Assembly: GCA_029964075.1 (NCBI GenBank)
Contig: CM057144.1
Span: 10,563,281 to 10,627,280, forward strand
Reading direction: 5' to 3'
Origin: Patiria pectinifera
Taxonomy: Eukaryota > Echinodermata > Asteroidea > Valvatida > Asterinidae
Length of the DNA: 64,000 nt
Positions 11,577 to 26,500 of this stretch are shown here, in pieces. The position numbers and the translations under genes are program-made. Each line of letters starts with the position of its first letter. The stretch's first letter is position 1. Under the pieces are notes generated by a model, which saw only the letters and a list, made by a program, of their open reading frames with translations, made no database searches and was not told where the DNA came from.

Positions 11577-14500
11577 CTATTTCATAAAGAAACACCAATC
11601 CAAAGGCATTTGGTTATGTGAGGTGGTTGGGTAGACAGGTGCATTTTAGGGGATGGAACTTTTACGGTGGTACCAAGTTGGTAGATATGTGCTTCGCTCG
11701 TACCCCCGCCCTGCAAACAGGACGCTGGGATACTCTGAAGAGCTTCACAGAATCTTGTGAAGGAAATGGCCTATGACCTATGTATAAAGCATCTGGCTGC
11801 AGCTGTTCAAGACCGCATTTAGACAATGTGCTCAAATGCTATCCGAAACTTCCCATAGAATTACTCACATTCCATACCGGATGTGATTTCTGTTTAATTG
11901 CAGACCATGTGGACAAAATTTTGAGCGTCGCATAATGCAATCCGACCGTTCGTGACCCGAAACGGAGCCTGAGCGAGTGACGGGAATTGTAAATTTACAA
12001 CACAGATAAGTTTTACAGAATTTCCTACATTATTACGCTTTTTCATTGAGAAAAAACATCTCTAAACTGGAATAAAGGAGTAATGAATCAGTCTTAACGG
12101 CCGTTTTAAACCATGCAGGATCATGACCTTGATGACGCGCAGGTCACTGGTCACGCAAAACGCAACCAATCAGAGCGTGAATTCATCAGAGTATCCCAGC
12201 GTCCTGTTTGCAGGGCGGGGGGTACGAGCGAAGATATGTGCTTGAACCTACCAATTAGCGGCAATTAAATTGAGATTTCAATGTTGTAACCATTATCTTC
12301 ATTCACCATTCGGACATTGAGCCAAGTTGTTTGGGTGGAAGGGTAGGCCTAGTAGGTTGGATGTGAAATTTGGCTTTTAGACTGTTCGGATAATTTAGGA
12401 TATGGCTTTGAGCTGTGTAAGGATCTATTCTCCATTAAATCTCTTAACTTTATAGACCTCTGAATATCACAGTTGCGAACTATCCGCAACAAAATTGGAA
12501 ACACTGAGGTACATACGTCCCACAACAGGCTTTGAAGACTCCACAGCAAAGTTGCTCGTGATATGCTGACTAATCAGACCGGCATGATTGATAGCTCTGA
12601 CTGACAGGCTATAGGTTGCATCATCAACCAGGCTAAGACCTGACCAATCAAGGTGGGTCTCTGATGTGGATCCACAAGGAGTCCAGGAGGTGAAGGCGTT
12701 GGGTCCACTAAGAAAGCACTGGAAAGAGAAAACGTGATTTCTAAGGAGGCCTGAGATATGTCACCAAATTCATAAAAATGTTTAGTCCAACCCCCATTAC
12801 TCCATCCCTCTCCTTTACTCCAATGGTCAGATCCGGCCGTATCCATTATGAGGCTAATCAATATCACCCTCACACTTCAAGCTTAGAAAATGTCACAACT
12901 TGAATTAATGACCACTGTATGTTGAGAGAGTCCAAAGCTGCTAGTTCATGCACATCATGCCAGATAATCATAATGTTACAGGTGTTGGTCTTTTAACAAG
13001 ACAAACATATTTACTTGAGTTTCCTGTTATGAATTCTATTATTGCTAAGACAATCGAGCGAGTCTCCCATTTGATGCGCATGGTAACGTTAAATAATCGT
13101 TAAAGAGAAATAATCTGATCACTGCCTTTTCATTCCAAATCAAAGTATCCCGTGTCACGCCGCTACGCTGCGCTCTTCGCTCTAACTGGATCCGTTTGGC
13201 ACATGTAATCCTGAAATTTCCTCTTTTTTTTGCTGTAGAGTATAATTTATACATTTATATAATAATTTATACATTTACATTCCTCAAATTCCATAAGAAT
13301 ATGATCAAATGCGCATCACAATCATTATCCCTGTTAATCAGGAATGAGACCCTGCAGCAGCTCGAGATCCGCGCAATTTGGTCTCTGTATACCTTTACAT
13401 ACTCCTGGGTGGAGAGAGGCAATCATGACAAAGTGCCTTGCCCAAGCACACAAGCACAATTTTCCCCGTCAGGGTTCGAACCTATGTACGGCACACAGCA
13501 CACGAGTTGGACACTGTAACCATTGGACCACAGCACCTCAGTACCGGTAAAGACAGTGTGTTATTAACAATGTTTATTTCTTTAAACTTTTAAAATCTAC
13601 AGACCTCATAGGAGTGAATTCCGAATGGATCCATGAAACCACTCCATGATGCTCTAAGGGAGTTCCTCTGAGACTGGTATCCGTCGCGTGATTCGTATTG
13701 AGTATCTGACGTGATTTTCACATTGACAACTGCTGCTGTAGAATTAGGAGGCACCGTCACTATGGTAACACCATCTGATGATTTCCATGACGACTTTTGA
13801 GCATGATTGTAGCACGTGACGGTTGCATACAGGCGCTGGCCCTCTACCATAATTTGAGACAGACTAGCGGTGATGCTAGATGTCGCATTAGGAGACGGTG
13901 AGCTTGGTAAGATATCATCCAGTCCAGGCTCAGAGCCTGAAAAATTAATTTGCAGGGACAAAAACAGATGTTAAGTGCAATCTGTCTATTCATAGGCTCT
14001 AATACTGATTGATGGTCGGAAACCTATAGCATGTGTACTCATCAACTATACACTGCTACAACTTAAAACAACACACCAGCTGATAATAAGATGCTGATTA
14101 TCAAAAGCAGATTATCGGATGCATATTCTCACTACGTGAGGATTAAAGTTGGTCAAATGAGGGTCGGAAATTAGAGCAATGTGAAATCTTTTGATCATTC
14201 AAAGCTAATTCTGGGTAAGATTTTATGATTAATTAATCAAAGCAGATGATGACAAACTGGGAGTCAGGCTCTTACCACGAGGGTCATGTGCTAACTTACT
14301 GAAAGTCAGGTGATGACTGGATCATCAGGAATGTTAACAAATTATAGGATGTTAAATTGACTGTAATGACTTGCTGAGGGTCCGGTTCTAACAAATGATT
14401 AGTTGCAGACTAGCTAAAGATCAGATACGGACAAATGCAGGGTCAGACGAGTATTACTAACGGCCGTTTCTACAATGCCAACTTGTACAGATGGCTAAGC

Positions 14501-17500
14501 AAAAGTGTTGCAGAGTTTCAGTGCATTACATCTGCATTTATCCGAGTTTGATGTAAATCTACTGAGGGTCAAGTATGACAGTCCACTTACCAACTGCCCA
14601 ATCACAGTGGTCAATGCCACTCTCAGGATCAGACGCAGACCAACTGAAGGTCAGAGAAGAATTATCTGCACTGAAGTCAACATCTGTTACGGTGGAAAAA
14701 AAGACACTGGACAAGTTTTTTTTTTTCGGTCAGCCGGCCATCGCGAAATGAAAGGGGAGGCGGATTTGCCACCATCTGATTATGAGAAGCATTGTTCAAA
14801 GCATGCAGACAATGTTGGACGCCATCGGACCGAATGTGGAACTCTTCCTTGCATCAAGTAAAGAAAAGCTGACAAAAAAGTGCTGTTTTGGGGGAGGTGT
14901 TGGGCTCATGGCACCATGCCAATAAACACGTCATTGAATACAAGAATGTCATTTTTGTTTTTCGTTTGTTCACCTTTCAACATTTAGATCAATGTGCTTT
15001 GTGCGTGGATGTTTGAGGATGTCTCACGATTTTGCATGTTAAGGAAGAAACTGTTTGCATGGTTGACAAAGACAAATTGTTTGTCAATAAAAATGAAAAC
15101 GAACAATTCATTAGTATCACTACGCACCACTGAGGATTATTCCCCGTACACCTACATTTTTGTGGCTGAAAGAGGATAGATTGATTGATTCAAAGCCATG
15201 TTGCAGGAATATACAATAATCAAAAAGGGGGGATTTATTTTATACCGTACCATGTTCATCCTTTCCGTCAGTTACAGCATGAATGATAGGAGGCGTCAGA
15301 TCAATCACTACTGGGTCAGAGGTCGATATGGCGATGAGGTCAGCCGCATTTCTTGACATCACAGTGACGTAGACATTTGAGCCATGTGCCATTCTTAGGT
15401 TAGTGTTCATAGCATCTGTCTGTTTACCCACTGATGTGTACGTTTGTAGTTGGGTACCGCCTTTCGTTGTACCTTACAAAATCAAAATCCAAAAGTAATA
15501 CCTATTAATTTTTTTCTAAAAGCTCGTGTCAGGTAAAGCATGAAAGGTTTATGGTAACACCATGTGAATTTTATCTCTCTTGAGAAGGTTATTTCGAACA
15601 GTGTGCTCTGTTCCTCATCAGGTAAGTCTTGTCAGTAAGTTAGTCGGGCAGGTTACCATATTAAATGTTGCTTTTACAACACAATAATCTATGTGACGAT
15701 GCAATGCTTTGCAAGTGTTATGTGTGAAAAGGTTAGAATGTTAAAATTATAAGTTACTGAGACCACAACTGTAAGCACTTGCTTGGTGTCTTCAGGACCA
15801 TAATCGTAAGCAGATGACAAGAATATTGGTAAATAGAATACAATATTCAACCTACCTATGGCCCAGCTGTAGTCCACTATGGGACTCTCTGGGTCAATAA
15901 ATTGCCACTTGGCCTTGATTGATGACCAGCCTTGACTGATGTGAGTATGGACTTCTACAGCCCCATCACCGGTGCTTTGTCCAAGGGTGATCTGTCTCAC
16001 CTGTGGTAAATAAGAATTTGATGATCTAAAGTACTAAACCTTTGAAATAAAAGCATATTGGGAAGAGTTTGATAAACTGATGACTGAATGAATTTAGATC
16101 CTAATTAGGTATGTTTGTGACCAGCAGGTAATATTATTTTGTTAATCTATGCTGTAACCAATACAATGGCAATTTTTTTTGCATAAACGTTTGTCTATTT
16201 CCTTCTATGGAAGTTATATATATAGAATCTTGGAATATGGAAATGAATGAATAGATGTTATTAATTATCCTGAAACACATGTAATGGCATTTCTACTGTG
16301 GCACATCGTTTTGACAACCGCCGCCCCCCCCCGAAACGTAAATAGGAAATCGGGGAGATGTACATTTTTTATTGATGTGCCCTTCGCCGACAAAACCCGA
16401 TATAAAACAAAACAATCTTTTAATAGTAAATGTTTAAACACTGTGACTATTTACTCACCTGAACATTATCCAACAGGATTCCATTTGCCGTTCCAACTGA
16501 GGAGATTTTTAATGTTGAGACATCGTTACCGGCTGTGAAGTAAAACCTGTGCTGCTGCCATCGGATGGACCTCAGACTCTGGTCTGAGTGACCATGTGCT
16601 GGCCGGTCATACAACCTGAAGACACGATTCAAACTCGGTGCCTCAATGCGACCTTCCTGGTTAAGCAAAGGGTTGCGGGATGGCACGATGTGACTCGCGA
16701 AGAGTACAACCTGGTAGTGGCTGCCCGTTGTTGTGTTGAAGGTTTGGGAGATGGATCCGTGAAGAGACAAGAAAGAACGACCATCTTGAGCAATCGTCTT
16801 CCCTGAAGCGACCAGGGAAATCTGGCTGTTGGACCCAACATCCCAATGCAATAGTTGTTTATCTTGTTTACCGCTGGTAACATCCTCACTGCTTGTTGTG
16901 GGCATTTCTTCAGTTGTCAAATTATTGGCAGTTGATGGATAACTTTCAGAATGACTATCATTGGAATATGTTGATAGTGACTGCACAGGTGAGGGAGTGA
17001 AGTTTTCTGAAGTTGACTGATTATCACTTGTACCTGTGTCTTCTTTAGATATCCAGCCTTCAGCAACCGTTGTTGTATCAACAACATCCATATCTGAAAT
17101 GTTACATGGGAAGTTTCAAACGTCTATTTCATTGTCACTAAAACCTGATACTAAGGTTTATATTTTTCAAATTACGGAGATAAAGGTGTTTGCAAAAAAT
17201 ACAATTTTTTTTTGTCTGCTGCAAATGAAACTTGTATGTATTATTTTGTTCCTATATTATTAATTGTTTGAAAGGCATATTTTTAAGATTGTTTTGATCC
17301 ACCTGCCTTACCCGGTTTCTGCATCATTTCAAAGGATGGATTCTGAATCAAGTTATCCCCAAAGTGGATGTGTTCTAGTGGCTCAGGGGCTGTGGTGTCC
17401 ACCACAAACCCATCTGAAGAGACTGTTAGAGACTTTAAGCCGGCAGCATCAACTGCTGAGATCTTGGAGAAGTACCTAATACCTAACAGAGATAGAAATT

Positions 17501-20500
17501 AATCAATTATTAACACATAGTTAAAAGTATTACAAAGATGTAGGCCTACATGACTCTTAAGCGTCAGTGTTCGGAGGGTTTGAGCACATGTGCCTGCTTC
17601 CTTTTGGTTTAAACTAAGACTCTTAAAACTGTAGGGATAAATTATTTGCCCATCTGCAAGCTTGGACTATAAAACGTTCTTACACGAATTGTACAAAAAC
17701 ATAAACCAGAATGCCCAAGCAATTTCAAGAAAAGTTCTTGAATCCTCTAACGACCTCTACTATGCAGATTAACTGAACATAATTGAATTGACGTCATTGG
17801 GCATTATATCATAATGTAAGGAAAAATTAGCTCGGCTGCACCTTCTCCAATTCTGCAAAATCCCTAAAGCTCCCTAGTAATTTTGAAGAATCAGTGAAGG
17901 ATACAGACAAGAAGCTGCTTGGTTTTTATTGTTACCATCTGTGAGAGGTACTGATAGACTCCTGGAGGCAGACAGATGGATTCTAACATCAGTACTGGGC
18001 ACGACATCATCATCTTCAGTGCTAGGGGTCTGTCCAACGCACCACTCATAATGGTCTATAAAGGATTCCAAATCCACAAAGCCATGCCAGGATGCTGATA
18101 TCACTGTGCTGGAGTTCTGGTACTCGACATCGTGTAGATCTGGAATGAACGCGTGTATAACAATGACGGATAAACTGGAAAAGTGCAATTACTTGAGATG
18201 ACTGTTGCTTGTAGCTGTGGAACATTAGAACTGAAGATGCGAACCGGCTAAGTTTAAAAAGCTGTACTATGATAACGACCTTATGCATACTAATTTGTGT
18301 GAGTACGTGTTGAAGTTTAATTTTCAAAAATGGATGACACCAAAAGAGTATTCTCTTCTGTACGGAACCTGTTTGTTGTCATTCATGCCAGATCTTTATT
18401 TGTAAGGTGTTCAGCCAATGGAACTGGATTTTCATGGCAGCATTACTGTATTGGTTTGACCAAGCAAACGAATCATTGGACGATTTGGGTTATAACAGCT
18501 AAAAGTGCCGGGTAGTCGCGTGTCGTGTGGTAAGTTTGCACAACACAAGAACCCTATTTGTTCAGATGTTACGCGCATAATCAGCCAAGATGCTGAAGAA
18601 AAAAATGAACGATTTTTTTTTCGTAAAGGAGAGACAACATAGAAACTTAAACCTATTCCATCAAACACCAAGCCTGGATCTGGCCTCCTTGTATCCACCA
18701 CGAAGCCGTCACTGCTTCTGAGCGTGTGCAGACCGGCTTTGTTGAAAGCCCGTACGTTGCTGTAGTATCGCAGTCCACTCTGTAGGTTAAGGTTGGTGAA
18801 GCGCGTGCTGGACACCGTGGCTGGGAAAGTGTGATCGGCAAACTGACGAATATCTTCACCTGAATCAATAATACACGTTACAAGGCAGTTAAGTTACATA
18901 TGAAAATCAAGGTCACGTTATGTATAACAAATGATCTATCTTTTTAAACCTCAAGTAGAAATTTAACTGTTTTGCTAAAGCTAGCCATTATAACGGGTTA
19001 ATTCCTAACTCTTGCGTTGGTCAACTGGATATATATTTTTTTATTTTTTGGGGGGTGATTATTGTATAATTATTTCCAGATTTTATACCCTTACTAGGAA
19101 ACCAACTGTCACGTAATTTTCTGGCATGACAATAAAATAAATGAACCAACAAACGAATAAACCACTGCTAGGATGAGATTTTCAATTAGTTTGAGTTGGC
19201 TTACCTCCTGGAAAGGTACTCAAAGACACTTGGTAGTATGACATTGCTTCGTCTAAAAACACTCCCTCCCAGGAAATATAGATCCCATTAGGATCTGTCA
19301 GGTAATCGGTGTCTTTCTGAGCATCAGATGTAGCAAGATCTTTTATCTAGACATACAGAAAATAATGCATTAGGGTTCATGCTAACGGTTTGATATTTTC
19401 AGATTTACAACAATGCAAAGATGGCGAAGAACCCATGCTGCAGCTACAATCTATAGAGTGTATAATTATTCTATCAAAATACGGCCTAAGCAAATAAAAT
19501 TGTGCATTTTCCCCTCAGATCCATTTCATACATACATGCTTCGTTGGTTAAGATTGTATGGAATGCTACATTAATGTAGAGTCTGATTGACAGTGTAAGA
19601 CCTATTAATACAGTAAAGCATGAATATCAGATAGCATAACGTGTGGTTGAGGAAGCAATAAAACTGACAAGTCTTAGTAGGCATATTTCATTTCATTTAA
19701 TTCATTGAGACAGTGAAACCAAGGGTTTTAGTACTCCTACCCAATAACTTGGACGCTTGAAGAAACCTGGACGAAAACAAATAACGTAACGATCATCAAG
19801 GAATCAGGCATTTAGTGAAGGTAACCAATCCTGTGCTCTGCAGACAGGATGGGATTCAAACCTGATCACACAAATTCGGAATGCAAAGAAGGTACCATTT
19901 CGTCAACTTATATCCCTCGCCGAAGCCTCAAGTTTGTTATTGATTATTTGTTTTCCTCACCTGTCTGCCTCTGATTGTTGATATTTTTGGCGGTGTGATA
20001 CCAGGTGTAATGCCGTCTGATTTGAACACAGCGTATGTGTTGGCATCATACCAGGCCCGGATAAACACGTGATACTTTACCCCTTTTATCATCTTGTGAT
20101 CTATAAAATATAATGCAGGGAAACAGTAAAAATGTTAATGTTGTTCGATTAACCAAGCTCACTTATTACAGCAGTTGCTTTGCAAACAAATGAAGGCAAT
20201 GACTTTGTGAAATATGGCATCCAGGCGGTGAGGATTGTTGTAGAGGTAACCAAGATTGCAAAAACAAAAATATTTCAATTACTTACATCTTATATGTTGC
20301 AACAATGCAATATCTTGAAAAACGTCAACATTACTGCGTAATTAAAGCAAACGGCTATTACAGTTGTTCACAGTGGCGTATCCAGCTTTTGATTCCTGCG
20401 CCGAAATGTAGACCTGTTTTTTTCCTCCGGACACTTGGCCTCCGTAAAATCAAAAAGCAGGGGGGGGGAGGGGGCGCTCTTCAAAACTTACCATAATTAT

Positions 20501-23500
20501 GCACACTGGAAAATTTATGCCGATTTTCATGGCGCATTGTAATGATTTTGGAACTTGGTTTTCTTTGTTTGTGTTCATTTCAGAACTCTCTAACCATAAA
20601 TTGAAATATTTACTGCGGGGGGCAAGGTACGCCACTAGTTGTTCAATAATTTCTTAAATGCACTTCAAGCCTAAAATATGTTGAGGACATGTTTATTTAC
20701 TTTTTATTAGTTGTAGTAGGCATTATCAAATGTTTATCGTTGCTGTGAAATACACAAAAGAACAGTAATATTGAGTATGATTGTTTCCTTCAACCCGCAC
20801 GACTTCACCTACCTTCATCCAGTGTGATAATAGTATAATTATCCTGTCCTATATCAAACCATATCCTTTCCTCCACTGGATCAAAGACTCCCACTGGATC
20901 GGATGAAGAGTCATCACCAATGCTCCATTCAAACCTGAAAAGAGTAAAGGTATATGAAGAGTACCGATGCGGCGTACGATCAGCGTATCAAAGAACCGGA
21001 AAGTTCTATTTGATCTGTGTACGTTTCATACTACATATCCAGCTAGCGGGGGGGCAACAGCAGCACCATGAACCGCCCACGCCCCCCCCCGCCCCCCCCG
21101 CGCCCGATTTTGTTTTTGAAAAAAAAAAAAATTATCATTGATCTACATGGGGGCACTGGGGGGGGGGACAGAAAATGTCCCCCCCCACCCTTTGAAGGGT
21201 GGGGACACAAACATGTCCCCCCCCCAGATTTTGATTTCGTTGTCTCATTTACAGGGCCCTATTATGTACTACAATGTATCTTTTGCCCCGAACCCCATGC
21301 TTAAAGCTCAGAATTCTGGTAGCTGATACAATGACTCCAACCTCGAAAACGATCAGATCACACCACAGCCTAGAATATTTTTTTTTTTTTGGACCCCTTA
21401 AGCGCCCCCCCCCCCCGCGCCCGGGCTGGGGCCGCGCGCGCGCTTCATCAGTTCTGATCCAGGTCCGCCCCCCCCCCCTTTTGAGAAGCGGTTGACCCCC
21501 TGCATGACGCCCCCATGAATACATATCACCACCCCATTTCTGGTTTGAGATACTGCAGCTTCACGAACTGCTGTCTCATTTATATCAATAAATTGCGTAA
21601 TTATTGATATCAATTGCGATATACACATTCCAACTCACCATCTGATATCAAGTCCTTTCTGCTCAGTTACGTGCCAAACTGCAGCTGCTATACACTGAGT
21701 GGCAGTATCATCAATATCAATCAAGGTATTGATATCATCATGCATCAGGTCCAGTACATCAAGAACTTCTATCTCAGTGTTGGGATTACCTAAGTAACAG
21801 TGCAAGAAAGGGGTTCAAACAGTTGTGGTACTGATGAAACTTGGGATATTGGGTTTGGTTGTTTTAGGTTTAACATAAATAATTGTTTTCAATAATGACG
21901 AAGACAGAATTAACGAATTTCACTTCTAATTTTTGGCACTAAGTTATGAATCAACTAATTGTCACAATGAATCCATATATTCAAGTATTAAACACTTAGA
22001 GATATCATTTGGGTTACTTGAGGTTGATTTATTATATTTTTTACTAATTCAGCCTTGATGGATTTCCAGTTGTTTACATATATAATTAAGTTAAGATGGT
22101 CATAAAAACGATAAAAGTTTTTTTTTCGATAAGTGCATCCTTATTATAGATGCAAGATTGATGCCTAATTAAAAGTATATTATCTAAATAAATCCCCACG
22201 ACGATGTTTGCAAATAACAACAAATCTGCATTCGTGTACTTATGCTCCATCACTAATCATTTTTGTTTTAACATTCTTTCTCTTTATTTCTTTTTACCGG
22301 TTCGCTAACAACGTCTGTGGCACTGTTGAGGAATGTTGATTACAATATCACAGCTGCATGCTCAAAAGCAAAGATAAGCAAAACAATTCATTAACAAGAA
22401 CATTTCCTTTGCTATTTCTTAATAATTTAACTGTGTGTTTTTTTTCTTTCAAACGTCGCTGTTGGTTGATATACGCGATGTTACTATTGAAGTCATCAGT
22501 AAACTGTGATATGTGAGAAGCTCAGGAGAAAAAAGAAGGTGCCGTTGCAGAGAATCTGCAAAGGACATCTAGGCCTACTTACTGTCAGTTACATCATTGC
22601 AACTCTGGTCTGGATTACATGTTCTATCCATAGGTGCACACGCACAGTGGCCCTCGCATGTGGTAGGTGAGCAGCGCCGAAGCAGGACAAGAGCGCCCTC
22701 AACTGGTGAAGTAGGAGCAACCTCAAAAGTGGAATGATGACGGTCGCTTGGTATCCCAACCTGGGAAGACATAAAAAAAAAACCCGAATAATGAAATGAC
22801 GATGGTTAACTGCTGGGAAGATTGTTCCAAGTTGTCATCCTAAATACATTGTGGTTCGGGGCGACTGTGGAAAGCTCCCTGAAGCGGGTGTTAATTCGGC
22901 CTATGTCATCGGGGCACTGTGGCCCAGTGGTTACGGTTTTCGACTCACGTGCCGTGGTACACAGGTTTGAACCCTGGCGGGGAACATGGTGCTTGTGTTC
23001 TTGGGCAAGACACTTTACTACGATTGCCTCTCTTCAGGCAGGAGTATAAATGGGTACCTGGGAAGGTAAAAACCAAATTGCGCTGATCTCGAGCTGCTCC
23101 AGAAAAATGGTCTCATTCCTGATGAACAGGGATTATAATTGTGAAGCGCTTTGAAACCACGGGTATAAAGTGCTATATAAGCGCCACATAGATATCTAGC
23201 ATCAAATGTCTAGCATTACTAGATATTATCGCAGGACGAGCTTAAGGCACAGATTCAAAAGTAGCTATTTCGGGCTTCCAGATGAAGTCTTAAGAATTGT
23301 TGGTGTGTGTTAAAAGAACGTTTGAGCAATTGATCAGGAAAGAGATTAATTTTTACCCCATTAACAGCCCAGAGCGAGATGTAGAGATATGGATGAGGTA
23401 AGGCTACTATACTGCCCTCTAGCGGTATGATGGCGGTCTGTGCGATGCCTTCATCCAGAGACATGCCCTCGTTGCTGTGGTTTACACGGATTGGACCATT

Positions 23501-26500
23501 CTGGGGAAACAAAACGTGCCTGTTACACATTTATGATATTAATGTGTGAATTTTTAGGGAATAACATAATTTAGAAACGCGCATCTGGGGGATGATTTGG
23601 GGAATAAAGAAACCAAAGAGGACCAGCCATGAGCAGGGTGGAGTCTTCATACATAAAAGTACACAAATAAAAGTAACACAAAAATCATTCACATACCGCA
23701 AAACGAATGCTTGTAAACAATAAATTAAAAACTCCAAAGAAACATTTGCACACAGAACTGTAGGGGGAAAAGGACAACTTGATTATTTTGGGGCTTTTTG
23801 TCCAATTTTTTTTTTTTCACACACACAAAAGCAATTTTAAACGTAACATCATTATTTCATTTCATATGGTCTTACTGACAGTAATGACACACTCATTTTA
23901 TATATTTCAACCAAAGAACAAAATTACCCTAGTGAGTTCAGCCCCGCCATAGGTGCTTCCGATGGAGATCAAGTAGTGGCTGATACCAGAGTGTATATCA
24001 GAAAATCCCAGCCAGGCAAGGGCTAAGGAACCAAGGGATGTACGGGGGTCTTCTACCCAAGTCATCCAACCAGAGTGGTAGGGTGGGAGAAATGGGGTAG
24101 TCGGTGGAGTCTCTGTGGTAGAGTTGACTGAGTCGGTGGTGTTGCCGACTTCAGCGGTTGAGTTGGTGGATGAATCAGTGGTGTTGTCGAAATCAACGGC
24201 TGAGTAGGTCGAGTCCGTTGTGGTTGGAAGATGGTGTGAAGGCAATGGGGTGCCCGGTGGTGTCTCGGTGGTGTTAGGAACATCAGTAACATTAGGCTGT
24301 ATTAAGGTTTGAACAAAAAAAAGCCAAATATTTACCCGAATTCTTGTTTCAGTGATTATACAAGTGTAACCTATACTGAAAGTAAAAGGTAAGGTGGCCA
24401 ATTATTGACAAAGCGGACATTTGGTTTTCTGCATGCTTAAACCATATTTCTCTTTAGCAATACTAAAAAGGGGTTGAAAGCCTTCAACTTACAAACAAAA
24501 CACATTTCTAAGTACCTTCCATTATGTATATATACTCTAGTAAAATACCTATAGCCTTTCCCTTGGCAACATTAGCGAAATATTAAAGAGACACACAAGC
24601 ACGCCTAAATTTATATGACATGTTACATAAAATATTGTTAATAGGCGGCTACTTCACAATGTTTTCCCCCATCATTTTGACAGTTAACATACTAAAAAAT
24701 AACATGAAGAGTACTATTGCAAACTCACGGTTGTGTTTAGCTCATTCGGTCGAGCAGTTTCACCCAATTCAGTTGGATCAATCCAGATGATATGATGCCT
24801 ATCCAAGTCAGCAGCACTCTCCGTACCAACGGCAAACGTGCCAACGGACGGTGGACTACCATCAACCTAGAGACAATACATATCACAATGAATGGTGAAG
24901 CTATACAGTATACAAAACTTGGAGAAAAGATTGTTGGGAAGAGAATGGCGATGATTGATTACATCGAGACCACCATTTTACAGGACAAAATATTGGTGTA
25001 GCTTAAACCTATAAATATTGCAAATTACAAATTAACGTAACCATTCTACAGGGTGAGTCTACGAAGAAAATGACCGAGAAAAAGTATTCAAAAGATATAT
25101 GGCTCGTTTTATTTAATAAAAGTAACATTACCGGCTAGTAACTGCGAACATTCACGATATTTTACGGTATTTTTAAGTTATTTTTTTATTTTATATTTAA
25201 ATAGAAATGCCACAACAGTCAAATGTCCACCAATGATAATTCCCCGATATACGCATTGATGAAAACCCCTTTAAATGCAATAAGTGAAAACATACAAAGG
25301 AAAAAGACAAATAACCGTTTTCAATCCAGAAAAAGACTTAAACTATACAAAAAAATATTTTATTTTCAGTCAAAATACATTTTATTTGAATTTGTTTGTC
25401 TATGTGTAGTCTCAGGTTCTGGCAGTAAAACATGCATAACTTGTAATAGCAGGGATTTCAGATAAGATGAGGATATGATCTTTTAATACGTGCATCATCG
25501 GTGTATCAAATGCTATTTGGAGGCAATAAAATAATTAATCCCGGTCACTTTCCTTTTGACTCACCATGTACACAGCTTATTCTTTGTGTCCGAACAATGA
25601 TGGGGGGAATTCAAAATGATTTGTCAATTACGAGAGAGTAGATGGTAGACGTTGGTTCATTGTTTAGACAAACTTATCGCAGTTTTTCCAAATGATTGCC
25701 ATGCTGCTATTAATCATCAATTTCTTCAAAAATTGCCATGCGCTTAAATTATGCAATTACAATAAATTCAATATAGGATTTGTCCTTCATAGATGAAGTT
25801 TATTAACACTGTATATTTTGTGCGTTGCCCGAGTGAGCGAGGGAAAACTTTTTTCTCACAATACCTTCGGGCAACACTGTCACTGACTTTACAATACTTC
25901 GGTAAAGAGCAAAATCCTATACTGAATTTAACAACCCAATGCAAATTACATCTCATGATTAGTTACAAATAAATTACCTTACTTTAAGTGTCTCAATTGC
26001 ACTGCCACAAGTACAAAAAAGTATTTATTAGTGATTCGTCTCATCCTACATGCAAAAGAAAAATTAAAAATATTGCGGAACACAATCTTTGGGGGGGAGG
26101 AAAAAAAATGGATTCTAGGCGCTCTGTGGTGCAATCTGAGGCAATTTCTGACCACTTTGACCAATTTTTTTTTGAGCAAAAGATGGTGTACGCAGTGCCC
26201 ACCTTCATTGCGACTTAAACAAAAAAAATGGGTGGTTTTTTGGGGGGCGGAGCGTGGCCCCGCCGCCCCCCCCCCCCCCCCGTATCCGCCCTTGTCGTCA
26301 TAAAGTAATTTTAGATTGGTATGAATGTAACTGATGTCACCTACCAATAAAGGTTCTGTCTGGCTATCTGTGCACAGACCCGCGAAGTTGCAAGCCACCA
26401 CAGTGACGATGTAACGGCTGCCTTCATGTAAAGTCAGATTAGTGAATGTGTGATCCGACTCACTCCCTGCTATCTGAGAATTGGTGAAAAAACAAGATGG

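Noticed and set aside
14505..14861. 118-codon plus-strand ORF overlapping exon 50
   Set aside because: It runs antisense over a well-supported exon (GTAAGT donor, in-phase fit) and has no family signature.
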